DNA from: Rotaria macrura
Lineage: Eukaryota; Rotifera; Eurotatoria; Philodinida; Philodinidae
DNA: 64,000 bases
Direction of reading: 5' to 3'
Assembly: GCA_900239685.1 (NCBI GenBank)
Contig: OENT01000178.1
Span: 107,457 to 171,456 of the forward strand
In this document: positions 38,939 to 52,260 of the stretch, in pieces
Layout: the number at the start of each line of letters is the position of its first letter
Numbering within the stretch: position 1 is the stretch's first letter
The notes under the pieces: model-generated
What the model was told of the DNA's origin: nothing
Seen by the model: only the letters and a program-made list of their open reading frames with translations
The model's database searches: none
Made by a program: the position numbers and the translations under genes

Positions 38939-39731
38939 TGGAAATAAAATAGTATTATCAAGATTATTCAGTGGCCTGCAAATTATTTATCTGCAATATT
39001 CAAATAAAATAAAGTTAAAGCTTAGTCTTTTATATGTCTCGTCTCGGCATATCCTTAAACGTCAAAATAAAAACTTCCAGTTTCTGTTATATTCAGTTGT
39101 AAAATAACAATCCCATGGATTAGATTGAGTTTCAAATAATGTATCATATGCAACTGAATAGGAATAAAATGAAAATTCGTACAGATGTATTATTACATAT
39201 CATTAGAAACCCTAATGTCAGGCAACGCCAAAAGAGTTCTCCTAGTCGGAAGTGCAAGCTCAATGATGGCATTCATGTGACTATCGTTGCTGATTGATTT
39301 ACGATGTGACTAAAAGCTACAAGTAATGCTTATATCGCTATTGCTTCTATTTTATCTGCCCAAATATCATTTCTCATCTGACGACTTTTTACCACATTTA
39401 TCTGCAAAGGATTGTTTTAAGGAAAGGTAAATACGATAATGTAATTCATTCTATTGGTTTACTTTTCGATGTATACTCGCATAGAAGAGAGAATAAAGAA
39501 TGGCTTTGACAAAAGTTCCATGATCTTTTGAGTTCAATGAGTCATAACACTTCTTTAAGTTTCTGATGAAGACCTTCTTCTTTAATTCGTTGGTCTTCGA
39601 TTTTAGTTCAATTGTGTTGAAATTGAAACATATTTTTCATTGCTTCTGTGAACTTAAAATGATCCCATAGATATCATCCTTGTAGAAGTTATTTTCTTTG
39701 ATGTCCTTTGTGATAAAATAATTTTACGTAA

Positions 39732-40114
39732 CCCAGCTCAAAAAATCTGATATAAGATCTTATGTTCTACATGAAAGATCTTGCATATGAACGAAATCTT
39801 TCAAGAATCTGACAAAAAATCGTCGTCTCTGACATCTTACATCAGATCATACTATATTTTCCTCGAAAGATCTTACATTCACTTTATTTGTATTAATAAC
39901 TTTAGTGATATTTTGAGAGGATAATTAATTTTATTGAAATAGTACTATGGTGTATCACATATAACAGAATCTTTCAAGAATCTTCTAATGCAATCGTACG
40001 TAAGAAGTCAGAGACGACGATTTTGAATACGTTTTTTCATCGGATCTTATAAGGTCAGATATGATCAGATATAAGATCCTTGTAAGAACTTTTCATCAGA
40101 TTGTTCGACCTGGG
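39732..40114. mobile_element. Inverted-repeat MITE (383 bp)
   Basis: Termini are CCCAGCTCAAAAAATCTGAT and, from the right, CCCAGGTCGAACAATCTGAT. An inner pair, AAAATCGTCGTCTCTGAC, is exact and inverted. Repeated AAGATCTTA/AGATCTTAT words fill both arms. No target duplication is evident, so the superfamily is unassigned. Confidence 0.7.
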
Positions 40115-42552
40115 AAGGAATCTGGTTCAATCTAAACAAGGAATAACATACACTGAACCGTCTCAAAATGACTTTCTGATTGTTAAAATACCTCATTTGC
40201 ATTGGTCGCCATATTTCACCGTTATTATTTAGTCTTTAATTTAGCCACGTTAATTTCATTCGTTGTTTAACGAAGTTACCGAGCGAACATATCAGTGTTT
40301 CGAGTGGTTTTGGAATACATTTGCTGGTTTTGTGTGTTTGCAAACAGTAGCTTCACTTTGTATTTATATCTCACGAAATTGGTTTTTTCCCCATTCATAT
40401 TTCTTACTTAAATGTATCGATTATACAATTATGGTGTTGCAAGTGAGATTATGTTTTGTTTATGGGCTTACATCATTTGGGATTTTTCATACTTTACTAT
40501 ATTCTTTCTCTCTGCTTATCATATAAAGCTACTTGGCTTTTCCCCTTTACACTTGTTTACACAAGCTAATCGATAATGAAATTTTCATTACTAAAGCAGT
40601 GTTTTGTATTATGTGTCAGTCGTCAAACGTATTTCGTTTTCTACATATTCATTGTCTTTCTCTTGTCGTATCACATGTGATCATGGTGAAGTATTTATTC
40701 ATACACTTGCACATATGAATGCATTAAAGTTTAATCTTGAAATTTATTTGTAAATGAATAAACGAAGTAATACTCTTTCGGATGTCATATATGAGAAATG
40801 TCAACCGTTAATTGCAGATATAGGCACGTGAAGGCAATTTTGATCTGGTTTGACTAAGCGTGACTTGCGATTTGACCTAGAAACTGAAGTCTCAAGTCAA
40901 ATAAAATGAATAAATACACTTTTTTTGATATATGCCCCTTATTTTCTTTCATACTTAAGTTAGGCACTATGGCGGGAACAACAAATTCTTTCATGAACTT
41001 TAGATAAACACCACAGAGATTAGAGAATAGAATAATGATTTTACTTGGCTTAGCTTGAGTCGAAGAATAGCTGACTACCCACCTATGATTTACTGTTTAA
41101 CGATCGTTCTTTTTTCATCACAGTGACTAGTTCTATCGATCGTAAAAGAATTGATCGATGTAATTTCTTTGTGTAACTAAATAAGTGATAATCGCTACTG
41201 GAGAAAAAACATTGAAAAGATCAAATACTATCTATATGATCTGTAATTAATTACTAATGTAGCCACCTATAAGATTGATAACATGTTTCATTTATTTTTT
41301 TTTGAAACAGTGTTACTCATCGATATTAGTTCATTTGTTTATAATGATGTGTTTCAAATAGAAAACGTATCAACAGAATTGCCTACGAAATAGTTGACAG
41401 TTGCCGAGGATTTGAATTTGTTCTTCCTGGTCGGTTTGGAAGTCAAAACATACTTTTAGATTGAACGGGTCACGTATGATTGCAGCTGCTCATATTCTAA
41501 TATCTTCTTCTGAACTATAGCGATAGCCATAGCCGTAGCTTTCCAGAGCAAGAAATTCAGCAAAATCAATATATAAGAGCAAAGAGAAGAGCTTTTAGTA
41601 TAAGATTATATTAAAAATGTGCAATGGCAAGCAGTTGTTCACAAAAATTGAACTTAAATGATTCTTGTCATTCATGTCAGTGTTGAAAAACTGTTGTTTT
41701 AAAATATATTGGATACAATTACTTGAGTTCCGTTCTATTTTCTTCAATTCTAACATATATTTTATTTCATAATTTTTTCTTTTTGAGCCACAGCAACATA
41801 GGAACCACAAAAAAGTCAATCAGATGAATCGATGATAGAATAAAAAGCACTGTTTCGTTTCATTCAACAGCAAAAGTGTCTATGTTCTTTCATAGATTCA
41901 TCCTGAATGTCAAAGCAAAAGCTAATAGAAGTAATAAGGAAACATAAAAGTGATTTATTGAATTTTGCTACTAAATATATGATAACACCTTGAATGCTAT
42001 TACAGGATGGGGAAGATAAGCAAGCTGAAAATACGATCATTCTCATTAGATTTAGATTGAGAATTTTTGTTTGTGATTCTTTTATATCTATCGACCTAAG
42101 TATCTCAAATTATCCTGAGCAATAAATACAAGACAGAATCTTTATTTTTCAATAGAAATGTTATGAGCACAAACTTTATGTCATACAAATGTCGTTTTTG
42201 CAAGGAGGAAGATTCATTGCACGAAAAACAATACATTCTGTTTACTCAGAATATTTTTGACTTCCGAAATTGAGAAAAATAATTTTCCCAGTAACTCATT
42301 ATTATTCATACAATCATCCATAAAAAAAGTAACATAAAGTATCATAATAGAAGTATACGCATCATTTTTCTTTCTTTCTTCAACAAGCAAAAATCAAAAG
42401 CTAACATCATTCGATTGTATTTTGTCCCTTATTCATGCAAATCATTATCAATCTAAACACGTTTTTCGTGCGAAGAATAAGAAGAAATATTTCATCACAT
42501 CATAAGTAAAAATATAGCTTTCTTTGATCTGCAATTTTGAATTTTTTCCAAA

Positions 42553-42710
42553 GAAGGGTGTGGGTGGATGTGGGCATAAGGAAAAGAAACACCGAGGGTG
42601 TGGGTGTGGGTGTAAATTATGCGTCCACTCTTATTTCACACCCACATCGACGTTGTTTGTTCGATCTGAAAAACAGCCGCAAGACACATCCACACCCTCT
42701 TCAATAAAGA
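42553..42710. repeat. GGGTGTGG-rich fold-back
   Basis: GAAGGGTGTGGGTGGATGTG at the left faces CACATCCACACCCTCTTC at the right, with more GGTGTGGGTGTGGGTGT between. It may be a small transposon or a low-complexity palindrome; flanks show no clear duplication. Confidence 0.5.
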
Positions 42711-45700
42711 AAAGGTTTCATTTGTTTAGAATTCGGCAATATGGTCTCGTAGAGCTCGGCATTTGTGCCAAGACGTTTGCATCGCATGTCATTCTACTGT
42801 AGATTAGTGATCTTAAAAATATCATGATTCATGATTTTCAGAAAAGAATGTTGCGTTTTTACATATAAAATCTTCTAGTAGATTTTATTGAATTTATTCT
42901 GATGTTCCTTGGAAAAGACATTCAATACACACTAGGCATGAATGTATATGATTCTCTAAAAAATGTAGTTCTACTATTGTATAAGCAACAAAATATTTAC
43001 GATAGTTTTTGGATTGTCTATGTTCTAACTTTTCCAATATCGTACTGTGACTTGATCTATTCATCATCTATACACATATAAGTATATATTCATGCAACAG
43101 GGGTTTTTTGTTTAAGAATCTGTCAGAGTAATAATAATCCCAGATACCATTTCTTTATAGAAGAGATTTTTCAGAATTTAGATCTCTAGTCGTTCGAAGT
43201 ACCCTAATTTATATTGCTTTGTTTGAAAAACGTTTTTCAGTAAAGTATAATGAATTGAATACTTCTTAAATAAATCAAGAGGATTCGTCATTGACATTAT
43301 GGAATATTTGTTTTATTAATTTGAAATCAAATAAGATTCGTGCTGAAAATCGTGCACCTATGAATGTACATTAATTATTCGAATTTCAACTAACTGTCAT
43401 TAGAACAACTGAAAAATAACAAAGGTTTTCATTCAAAAATTACGACAAAAATATTTTTGTTGCCATGTAAGTATGAATCACATACAATAATTAGTTCTTA
43501 TTTATGTAATTAAGTTAAAGTTTTTCAACAATAGATCTTGACGTCACTTGAATTATTTTATATTTAGAATTCTCCTCATTTTAACATTTATTTTTGAAGA
43601 TGGTTAAGTTTATCTTCGCGTTTTTTTACGTCTTTCAGTACATTTTTATAGGATCTTCCAGATATAGATCGACATTGAATTTTCACTGGAAGTTTCATTT
43701 TAGTTTCAATGCTAGTATATATCGTTCTCAAAAGATACATCTATTTTATAATCATGTTCACTTCGATTGTAACGTTGGGTACAACGTTCAGAGTTTCATA
43801 TTTCTGAATCACGTACGAATGCAGTTGTCTCTTTTAGACCACATCATCACAATCTGTTATTTTTCTCGTTCCAGTGCCTACTTCACAAAGGTGTACTGTC
43901 ATTATTCATATCTAAGATGCGTATTTTTTTTATTGCGAATAATTTCATACAATAATGATTTTATGTTTTATGTTCTGTGAATAAATTATGCATTCATCTT
44001 TTTTTCACATTTTGTACAAGTAGCTATCGAAAGTGAAATTATTTAACATATAAGTAAGTAAGAATAACACTGTATGGAGTACGTATGATATTAAACCCAA
44101 CGGCGCAATATCAATTCGATGCCTTTATCAATAATTCTGTAAATAGGAACTTCTTGCAGTTTTGATCTGTTTACAGGATGGAAAACATCTTATACCAAAG
44201 GAATCCGACGTTGTCTAAATATATTCCTTGGTGAATATATATGGTACACGTATGTTTTCATATATAGATGGAATTGTTTCACAAAACAAAGAAAGGTTAA
44301 TGAAACTTCATAAGAAACGAAGATAATAAATAAACAAGCGATGGAAGAATTCAGTTCCACTTCAGAGCAGTCTGAAAACAGGAGCAGCGACTCGCTATTG
44401 ATATTGTTTTTCATGATACTGGGTAATCAATTGTTCACAAGACAGATTTTATTTATTATCCAAGAAAGGTATATTTTCTATAGTCGAGTAATAATTAATC
44501 ACTTATTTTGAAAGACGAATAGGATCACATAAACGTTTTACATTTTGACCTTGAGAGGGATCGTAATAGCAAGTTTTTTTTATTGCATTCCAAGTCTTTG
44601 AGTATCTTGTCGGAAAAAAAACATGCAGTGAGATACGATTCTGTACGCAATAAAATAGAATTTTATCATGTCTGAAATCAATGTTGATTTAGATAAACGT
44701 CACAGTGTATATATGATCGCGATTGCAAAGTATTATATTATAAAGTTCATTAGGCATCGTTTTCATTCTTTATCAAATATTTTCTGCTGAGAAAAGTTAA
44801 AGATGACTATGTTAGTCTAGAGCGATTGCGCTCAGTACCAATTTTGAATTCATCTCTAGGTTATGTGGAACCTACTACATTAAAATGAAAGAAAATTTGG
44901 TTAGAACAGTTCTTATAATGAAGTATTAAAACTTACTTGAATTCATTTTCAGAATGTGCAAGAGTGTCAACATTAAAATGGTACATTTGCGTAGTAATCG
45001 AATGCAATACAGGTTAGGTTTTGTGTGATAAACTTTCATTCCTGAGAGATTTGCAATACGTTGGTATTTGTTTTTCTGTCGTCTGTAGAAAGCATCTCCA
45101 ACCAACATCTTACTGGACATGAGGAGTCTCGTTAACTAGTTCTAATTAATTCAGACCCATACCTCATTGACAGCATTAATCACGAGAAACATGAATTTAA
45201 AAGAATTACGTGTTTTAATAGTCAATGAATTGTATTTGACTTTCATATAGCCCATTGCTATGTGTAATTAACTGACAAGTTCATTATCAATATAGGCCAT
45301 AAAAAGTCATCTAATTATTTGAAATTCTGGTATTTGTCGATGTAAGAGAAAATCTATCGTCAAACAAAGAAAAAAATTTCTTTCATATCGACTGAAACTA
45401 TCCAGAACATTAATTCATTAAGAATTATATTTATTTTTTTCCAAGATGGAAAATCGGATCGATAGCACTCGGGTAAAGTTTTAGAGGTCTACTCACTGAA
45501 TTAGGATTGACTCTCATTTGAAGTTGACAGATTTCGAAAACTTTATGTAATTATCAAGATTCGAATGATAAGTTAGAACTCTCTATTTAATAGAAATCGG
45601 TATAGCAGGCTATGAAGTTCTCATCTCTGTATCTATTTAAAAATATAATAATTGATAAGAGACAATTTTTTATGCGTAAAAGGTTTTACTTAGAAGATAT

Positions 45701-46375
45701 TGACTGTCAAGTTCGTTAATTATTTCTTATTAACACTCGTTGCCGTTGATCTGCTATTAAGAATTTACAGTAAGAAGATGCATACATATTTTCCTTTTAA
45801 AGCTAGATTCGATTTCCTGAAATAGAACGAGTGTGGTAAATACCAGTCTATGTCACGCATGGATTTGTAAATTTTTCATGTAAGCAGGCCTCATATAATG
45901 GAAAATCCATATAAGAAGTACGAAAATTCAAGATATGAGCGCGTGCCATATTGAATTTTTTTCGGATCCAAACGAGATATCTTTCATTCATCATGGTAGA
46001 ACTTTTGAAACTATGAAATATTAGAGGCAGACTGCAATCAAATAAATTACTCTGCGAATCAAAGGATCAGTTTCTGTTTTGAATAATTGTTTTTAGGGAA
46101 CAAAAAATCTATCACGTGTCTCTACATATTCGTTTGAGTTCGTTCTCTATTTGTAAAAACTATGAATGATTGTTTTCATCACATATTAAACACGTTCAAT
46201 CGCTACTGTCACCGTTATTTTTCATGCAGTATTATAATTGAATATATAATAGATAATACTATTAAGTATTGCTCAAAGAATAATGTAACCTTGACCAATT
46301 GAATGACTCTATCGAGTAACAAAATTCAAACTACCACGTTGAATACATCTATTGTCTACCTACACAAGATCTATT

Positions 46376-46853
46376 TTACGTGTTGTTGATCCACATAATA
46401 GAACCAGAGTATATGTGTTTTTGATGTGTATTAAATGTAATAGACGTATTAGGGTAATATAAAATACTAGGGTTCTCAATACAAATACGACATGAACGGA
46501 CCAAAATTCGAATCCAGGTAAGAAGAGAAAAAAGTAGATCACACTTATTCTTATAAAGCTTTATTTTGCATTTCAACGCTAAACAATCTACCAAGGTCAG
46601 GAATATACTAGAAAATGATAATATTATACGGGATTCCACATGTAAACTGACTAGTATTCAAAGATAAGAGTTCGATTAGAAGTATTGCCATCAATAGTAG
46701 AATAGATTCATTGAGGTGTGTCACTTCTATTGGAAAAGTCTTACCTGGTACATGAGAGAATTTAACACTCGGTAAGATTCTTTGAGAGAAACTCAGTAGA
46801 ATGTTAGCATATGTTGGCATTCCTTTCACAATCGTTTCATTGGTATAAATCAT
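46376..46853 (-). CDS. Weak two-exon candidate, unrecognised
   Basis: A first exon from ATG 46853 (MIYTNETIVKGMPTYANILL) ends at a good donor, CCAG/gtaaga, in phase 1. An acceptor 110 nt downstream (GAATACTAG) would lead in phase into a frame that stays open to 46376. The joined product is hydrophobic and Cys-containing, and I do not recognise it. Chance is a serious alternative in this AT-rich DNA. Confidence 0.2.
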
Positions 46854-47495
46854 AGTCTTTGAAGAGAATTTCTGATTTTAATGATGGCATATGTTTATTT
46901 TTCAAACATTTATGCTCATTAAAAGTCATCGTCAAAAGTATTTTGTGGTACATTTAAAGTTCAATGTCAATTATCGGTAACTACCCAATTTTCCTCTCTG
47001 AAAATACTAATACAGTAATGATTGGAAGGCAAAGATTGGGATGTGTGTGTAGTTTTGGTTGGTCTCTTCATCCAAGCGGATAGTCACACTCATACTCTTC
47101 TAATAATTTGACTCGAACTATTATACTTAATTAACACTGAAATAGAAGCTATGATGTTATTTGTGCTTCTTTACTCGACATATTATGATTTAATGATGTT
47201 CTAAGGTCTGTGCAAATAATTGATGACATAAAGTAAACGAACGTAATGAACTGTTGAGAGAAAATTTCTTTCATTCCTCAGTCAAATTTGTGAAAAATTA
47301 TGCAAACGAGTAATTGGACGATTAGAATATAATATATCTTAATGTATTTTTAAAAGTAAAACTTTGTTTCATTTCTGATTTGTTTGTATTATTACTTGGT
47401 ATTTCTGAAAAATAAAATATATACAGCATGTTCTACTAGTAAGACTAGTAACAAAGAAAAGACTAAGAAAAAAATCGATTTTTGATCATTATGGT

Positions 47496-48810
47496 TTATT
47501 TCTTTTGTTGTTGTAAAACTGTTTCGATATCCTATAAGAAACCGAAAAATAATTTTTTTATATATAACAGATCTTTTTTACTTGACGAAGAATTTCTTTT
47601 AAATCTTTGTATGCCACATCAAGTTTGTCATTTAATACAATATGATTGTATACACCTGGTTCTTTACTAAATTCCATCGATTCTTTAGATTCTTGTAGAC
47701 GCTTTTGAATAGCACTGTCACTATCAGTTTTACGTGCACGTAGACGCTATTCAAGAATTTCATAACTTGGTGGACTGATATAGATTAGCAATGGATTAAG
47801 ATCTGTTTTTCGAATGCTTTTCACACCTTGTTTATCAACATCCAGTATACAAATACGACCAATTTCTACTACATCTTGAACAGCTTTTTTAATACAAAAA
47901 CGATAAACATACACCAAATGAATTTTTTGACTAACACGCTGATCAAGGAATCTTGAATTAATTGAAGATATTCATAGTTTTGTATTCGCTATTAGTCTAT
48001 CTTTATATATTCAGACTGATACATATCTGTATGTGGAATCGTTGCATTTCCTATGTGAAAATCTTAGTTCTATTTTGGCCCTTGATAAATGAACTGCCAC
48101 AGTCTAGAGATTCCAAGAACAATGTGTTAAGAAACTGAAATTGTTCTGTCAACCAATGTTATTAACTTTTTTTTCTAGGGGAGTAATTGTGAGAAAAATA
48201 TGTAAAACGATACTATTGTTTAAAACATGTCTTATTATTCACGGTAGAAGTTTACGAAAATCAGGGAAAAAAGATTTGAATCTTGTCTTTAATTTATTGA
48301 CATAGACAATTACATTTTAAAGAAGAATTTTACGATACATCTCTTGGATATGTCAACTATGAACATTTCCTTGTTAAGTGAATATATTCAAATAGTTACG
48401 TATGTTTTGAATCAGTTAAGAGACCTCTACACTGTCTTGTGTATATCTGTATATTAACCTTGTTCCATAGAGATTTGACGAAAATTCTGTTGTTTCAAGA
48501 AATTCACCATTACCGATCATTTCTTCCATTTGATGTCGTCGTACAGAATAGTATTCTATTCGTTAGATGAAAATATTACGAAATACAAAAACGAAAATTT
48601 GAATATGACATACCTCGACCATATTGTTCACCAGGTCGAAGTGTTCGTGTAGTGTCTATAAATAATATCTCATGCACAAGAGTAATCAGTACAACAATTG
48701 TCAATGATACATAGGAGAAACACTGAAAGCAAATGCCGTTGGATGTTCTTTGAATAATTAATTAATTAATTAATGTACTTTTACCAGATCTAGTAAAGAT
48801 ATTAATATAC
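47496..48810 (-). pseudogene. Guanylate kinase pseudogene
   Basis: Five decayed exons in family order on the minus strand. First, a P-loop exon (about 48808-48700) reading IFTRSGKSTL, where the family has SGPSGSGKST, broken by a frameshift in a TTAA repeat. It continues as FKEHPTAFAFSVS. Second, 48655-48614: TTRTLRPGEQYGR, the GMP-binding signature. Third, 48555-48459: EYYSVRRHQMEEMIGNGEFL and SSNLYGT. Fourth, about 47890-47582: KKAVQDVVEIGRICILDVDK, then GVKSIRKTDLNP, with in-frame TAG at 47747-47749 inside LE*RLRARK. Last, 47531-47496: DIETVLQQQKK and stop. Guanylate kinase phosphorylates GMP to GDP and is essential, so a working copy must lie elsewhere. The acceptor before KKAVQDV has also lost its AG. 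Introns are retained, so this is a decayed duplicate, not a retrocopy. Confidence 0.88.
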
Positions 48811-51244
48811 ATCCAATGCTTTGTTTGTTTTTCGTTATCGATTATGGCTTGAATGTTCAAAAGCAATTTTTCATTTTTCGTTCATGTATTAGAAAAGTAA
48901 ATTTTGACTATTACTCGCTTGGACCCGATACAACAATAGGACGAGGCTTGAATGAAGCCATCTTGGAAAAAGTTCGAATTGTTATCCTAAAAAATATGAA
49001 ACATGAAAAATGATAATAATGACATCGTTTTACCGAAAACAGATGTTCATAACAAATCTTTCAGTTGGATAGCTATGTCCTAAAGCTCTAATTTCTGATC
49101 AATCTAAATTTAAAAAAGACATCAAGAAAGATTTTCATAAACAGATTTGATTTAATATGTATACTTGTTGATGAACAAAAAGAGGACTCTACACTCAATG
49201 AAGGATAAATATTGACTCAAGCGGCACTCTCGTTCATTTCTCTGTTCTTGTCAAGCATGCGCAGCACAATACGCATGTTACAAAGCGAAAGAGAAAGAAA
49301 TATGAACAGCAAGTCGAGTGTCTATGAAATTTCAATAATTCATATCTGTAATAGTAGAACATATTTACTTTTTGTTATTCACGCGAGCATTAACACTACT
49401 TGACTCAAAATTTTCATTATTAATCTTATCTACTTTCTAAATAGAAAAATGTACAATACAGCGGTTAAATATCAAGTGTTCAATGGATGTATGTAATATT
49501 TATTTAATATTAATAGTCTACTATATATGTACTGCACATATTGTCTTTCTTAAACTAAAACGAAAATCTCATTTTATGCAATGTAATTAATGTTGACTGA
49601 TTTCAGAAAACACTATCGAGTTCAGAGGGAGTCGCTTTGAAGTTTTTGACCTTGGAATTGAACTGTCACTTCTATATGATTCTTGAAACGGCAATAGGTA
49701 GTCTTTTGCATGCTAATAAATCAAATGGAACGATAAGAATTGTCTTAGTAAATTCAGCATCCGTTTAAATAGAAAGAATGTACATAAAGTTTCGTTGATC
49801 AATATTCCTTATGACATGTTGGCAATAAAATTTACGATGAGATATTATTTCATGTGTTGATTGAGGTTCGAAGAAAACTATATATTCTTTGGTACAAGAA
49901 TACAAGTAAACTTAGCTGCTACACAGTAAGTGTCAATATTCTATCTGTCGACAAAGATACTGCGTTTGAATAATATGCATTTCACCATTTACAGTACATG
50001 AATTAATGAACATCGAAATTAGTATAGATCATGTATAAAATAGTTAGAATTTATATTATGATCCTTGTCATTATATTTCAATACATTAGACAGAATATTG
50101 TCGTTTGACATTGATTATTTAAATTAAATCTCTAGAAACATCTTTCATATCACAAATCAGTTCTCTGCTGTTTGACTGATTTAATTTAATTTGTTATTCC
50201 ATAAAATATTGAATATTTCTTCGATTTATTTCTTTTGTTCTTTGTATCTATATATCATATGTTCATCCTTCATATTAAAATGTATATGATGATGACAAAA
50301 AACTAGTTTAAACTGAAGACTATTGATAAGTGTATGATTTTTAGTGTCGAGACGTTTAATGTATCAGAAAACAGAGATCGATTTTCTAAAATCCTCGTTA
50401 CTTTTCAAATCGGATCATCAGTGATTGATAATCATACTACACAGAATCTTATTTTAATCATAAGTGATTCTGTTTTGTATTTTTTCATTTTCACTTTGTA
50501 GATTCTACTTCTTCATCTTACAGTAATAATCGTGTTGACAGATTCAACCAATTTTCCAGATCAAAAATAAATGAAAGTGAATGGTACAAAATCTAAGATT
50601 CAAATGATATGCTTTTTGTGTACTCAAAAAGTGAGTACACTACTAAAATCGGTCAGTGTGTCCGGCCGGCCGGCCGTCCGTTTATCCGATAACTCTTCAC
50701 AATTACATTTGATTGAGTTGAAATTTTGTGCACAGAATAGTCTAATTAATATCTAGGTCAAGTTCGAAGATGAGAAGGATCCGTCGAGAAATGGCTGAGT
50801 TATTGAAAAAATTGTCATTTTTCACCAAGCAATCCCTGAGGTGGGGTACAGGGATTTTTTCAAAAAAAACTTTTTTCTCAGAATTATCCACAACGTATAT
50901 GAATCGACTCAGTTTTCAACGCTGATTCCGAATCTGATATTAGTTTTGAACAAAATCTCAGCTATCTAAAAAACATTGGCTGCAAAAAGGTCTCAAATGC
51001 ACAAAAACTGCATCTAGAAACAAAATTGCCTAGATATGTCTGAGATGATCAGTAGTTTTGGAGTTTCCCAAAAAGGTTTACCAAGATACTTCATCCGTGC
51101 ACACATTCTAGAAGGACTGATTTGTCTCATTCACTTTTTGAAGTACACATAACTCTCGGACATAAGTCCGAAGTTTCCGCATTTATTTTAGTTTAATAAT
51201 GAACTCTATGAATTATGGCAATGTAACTAAACAATTGAATCGAT
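48811..51244. other. Mostly non-coding; one MITE
   Basis: Frames at 48816-49013, 49212-49403 and 50571-50756 match nothing. A repeat element with CCGGCCGGCCGG lies at 50617-51149. The rest is AT-rich with no gene seen. Confidence 0.4.
50617..51149. mobile_element. Putative MITE with GTGTACT...AAAAAGTGA termini
   Basis: The left end reads GTGTACTCAAAAAGTGAGTA, and the right end, inverted, GTGTACTTCAAAAAGTGAAT. The left end is itself a hairpin (GTGTACTC / GAGTACAC). A GC-rich CCGGCCGGCCGGCCGTCCG word sits just inside it. No target duplication was identified, so borders are provisional. Confidence 0.5.
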
Positions 51245-52260
51245 TCAAAAAATTAAATGTAAATTAATCAATACTCTTCAAGAACTATTTCAAGATGTAT
51301 TTCCATGTAAGTTTAGATAATATTAATATATTTAATGATTGGAATTTATACACAGATTCAGTTGACTGAATACGAAGCAAGTTACATCTTACGAAAGATT
51401 TGTTTTATTTTTCAACATGAAAGTAGAATTCATAATTTATTCATGGTTTTTAATAGTTAATTTTTAATTAAGCATACTTTCGCAATGTAAAATTAGTCAA
51501 AAGAACATTACTAATACTTATTTTTGTTGATATTCTAACGAACGCATTCGCATGATGCTATTTTCTCTTTCGACTATGATTCTTATGATATAGATCTATC
51601 AAATGTAATATAATTATATTTGAATGAAACTATTACTATAAGAAATATATTTCTCATGAGATTCTATTCTGAATGCGATCATCGTATGCCAATACTTATT
51701 AATATTATTAAGTTAGTTTTAATAAATATGTTTGTTTTTGAAACAGAAAATTTTCTATCTTACTTAGATATTGGTCAATAAAAGTTAATCTTAAATAACG
51801 AACGAATACTAGTCTGAGTGGATATGGTCTAACATTAATGTATATCTATTATTTGCAAGCAACCGTTTGACCTTCACCATTTGCACCTCATTTCAATGAA
51901 TTACTATCAATAAATAAATTCAATAGTTCACGTCGATATTCGTAAAGAAAATCTGTTGGATACAATTGATCTACCCAAAGTATGGATGTCAACAAATGTT
52001 ACTGCTGAAGTAGGCGATCTATTTTTTGGTTTTCTTAAATTTTTATACAATCGACTTTGAGTACAGAGAACGAATTCACGATATATTTTATTGGACAGGT
52101 TTGTATTATAGAATTTTATTTTTCCGAACGATATTATACGTATTCGAACGGGAAGAAACATGAGAAAACAAGAATCCCTCAACAAAATTGATCGAATTAA
52201 TGGATATGCTGTCATTGAAGGTAAAATTCGTCGTAAATATAGCAATCGATGGAATCGCAT
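51245..52260 (+). pseudogene. Non-canonical poly(A) polymerase / TUTase-like pseudogene
   Basis: Fragments follow the order of the TUTase/GLD-2 family. 51245-51305 reads KCKLINTLQELFQDVFP, the helix before the catalytic core, ending at a donor gtaagt. 51768-51867 reads YWSIKVNLK, stop, RTNTSLSGYGLTLMYIYYLQ, the family's YW..., SSYxLTLMVIYYLQ block, with TAA at 51796 and TGA at 51868. After a frame change, 51944-52057 reads VTAEVGDLFFGFLKFLYN, the PAP-associated-domain SVGELLxGFLKYY motif. 52121-52260 reads FPNDIIRIRTGRNMRKQE. The catalytic exon (GS and DxD motifs) was not found between 51309 and 51767. These enzymes add U or A tails to RNA 3' ends; this copy cannot. The subfamily cannot be fixed. 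Confidence 0.68.

Larger units (their letters stand above)
38939..47495. other. Long gene-poor stretch
   Basis: No recognisable gene in 8.5 kb. Longest frames are 40263-40526 (+), 43594-43980 (+, starting MVKFIFAFFYVFQYIFIG, signal-like but low complexity) and 44190-44414 (-); none has family features. A fold-back element lies at 39732-40114 and a GGGTGTGG-rich fold-back at 42553-42710. A weak two-exon candidate is listed separately (46376-46853). Confidence 0.4.

Noticed and set aside
43594-43980. 128-codon plus frame with a signal-like start
   Set aside because: Aromatic-rich, low-complexity composition expected of AT-rich noncoding DNA; no homologous motif or exon partner seen.
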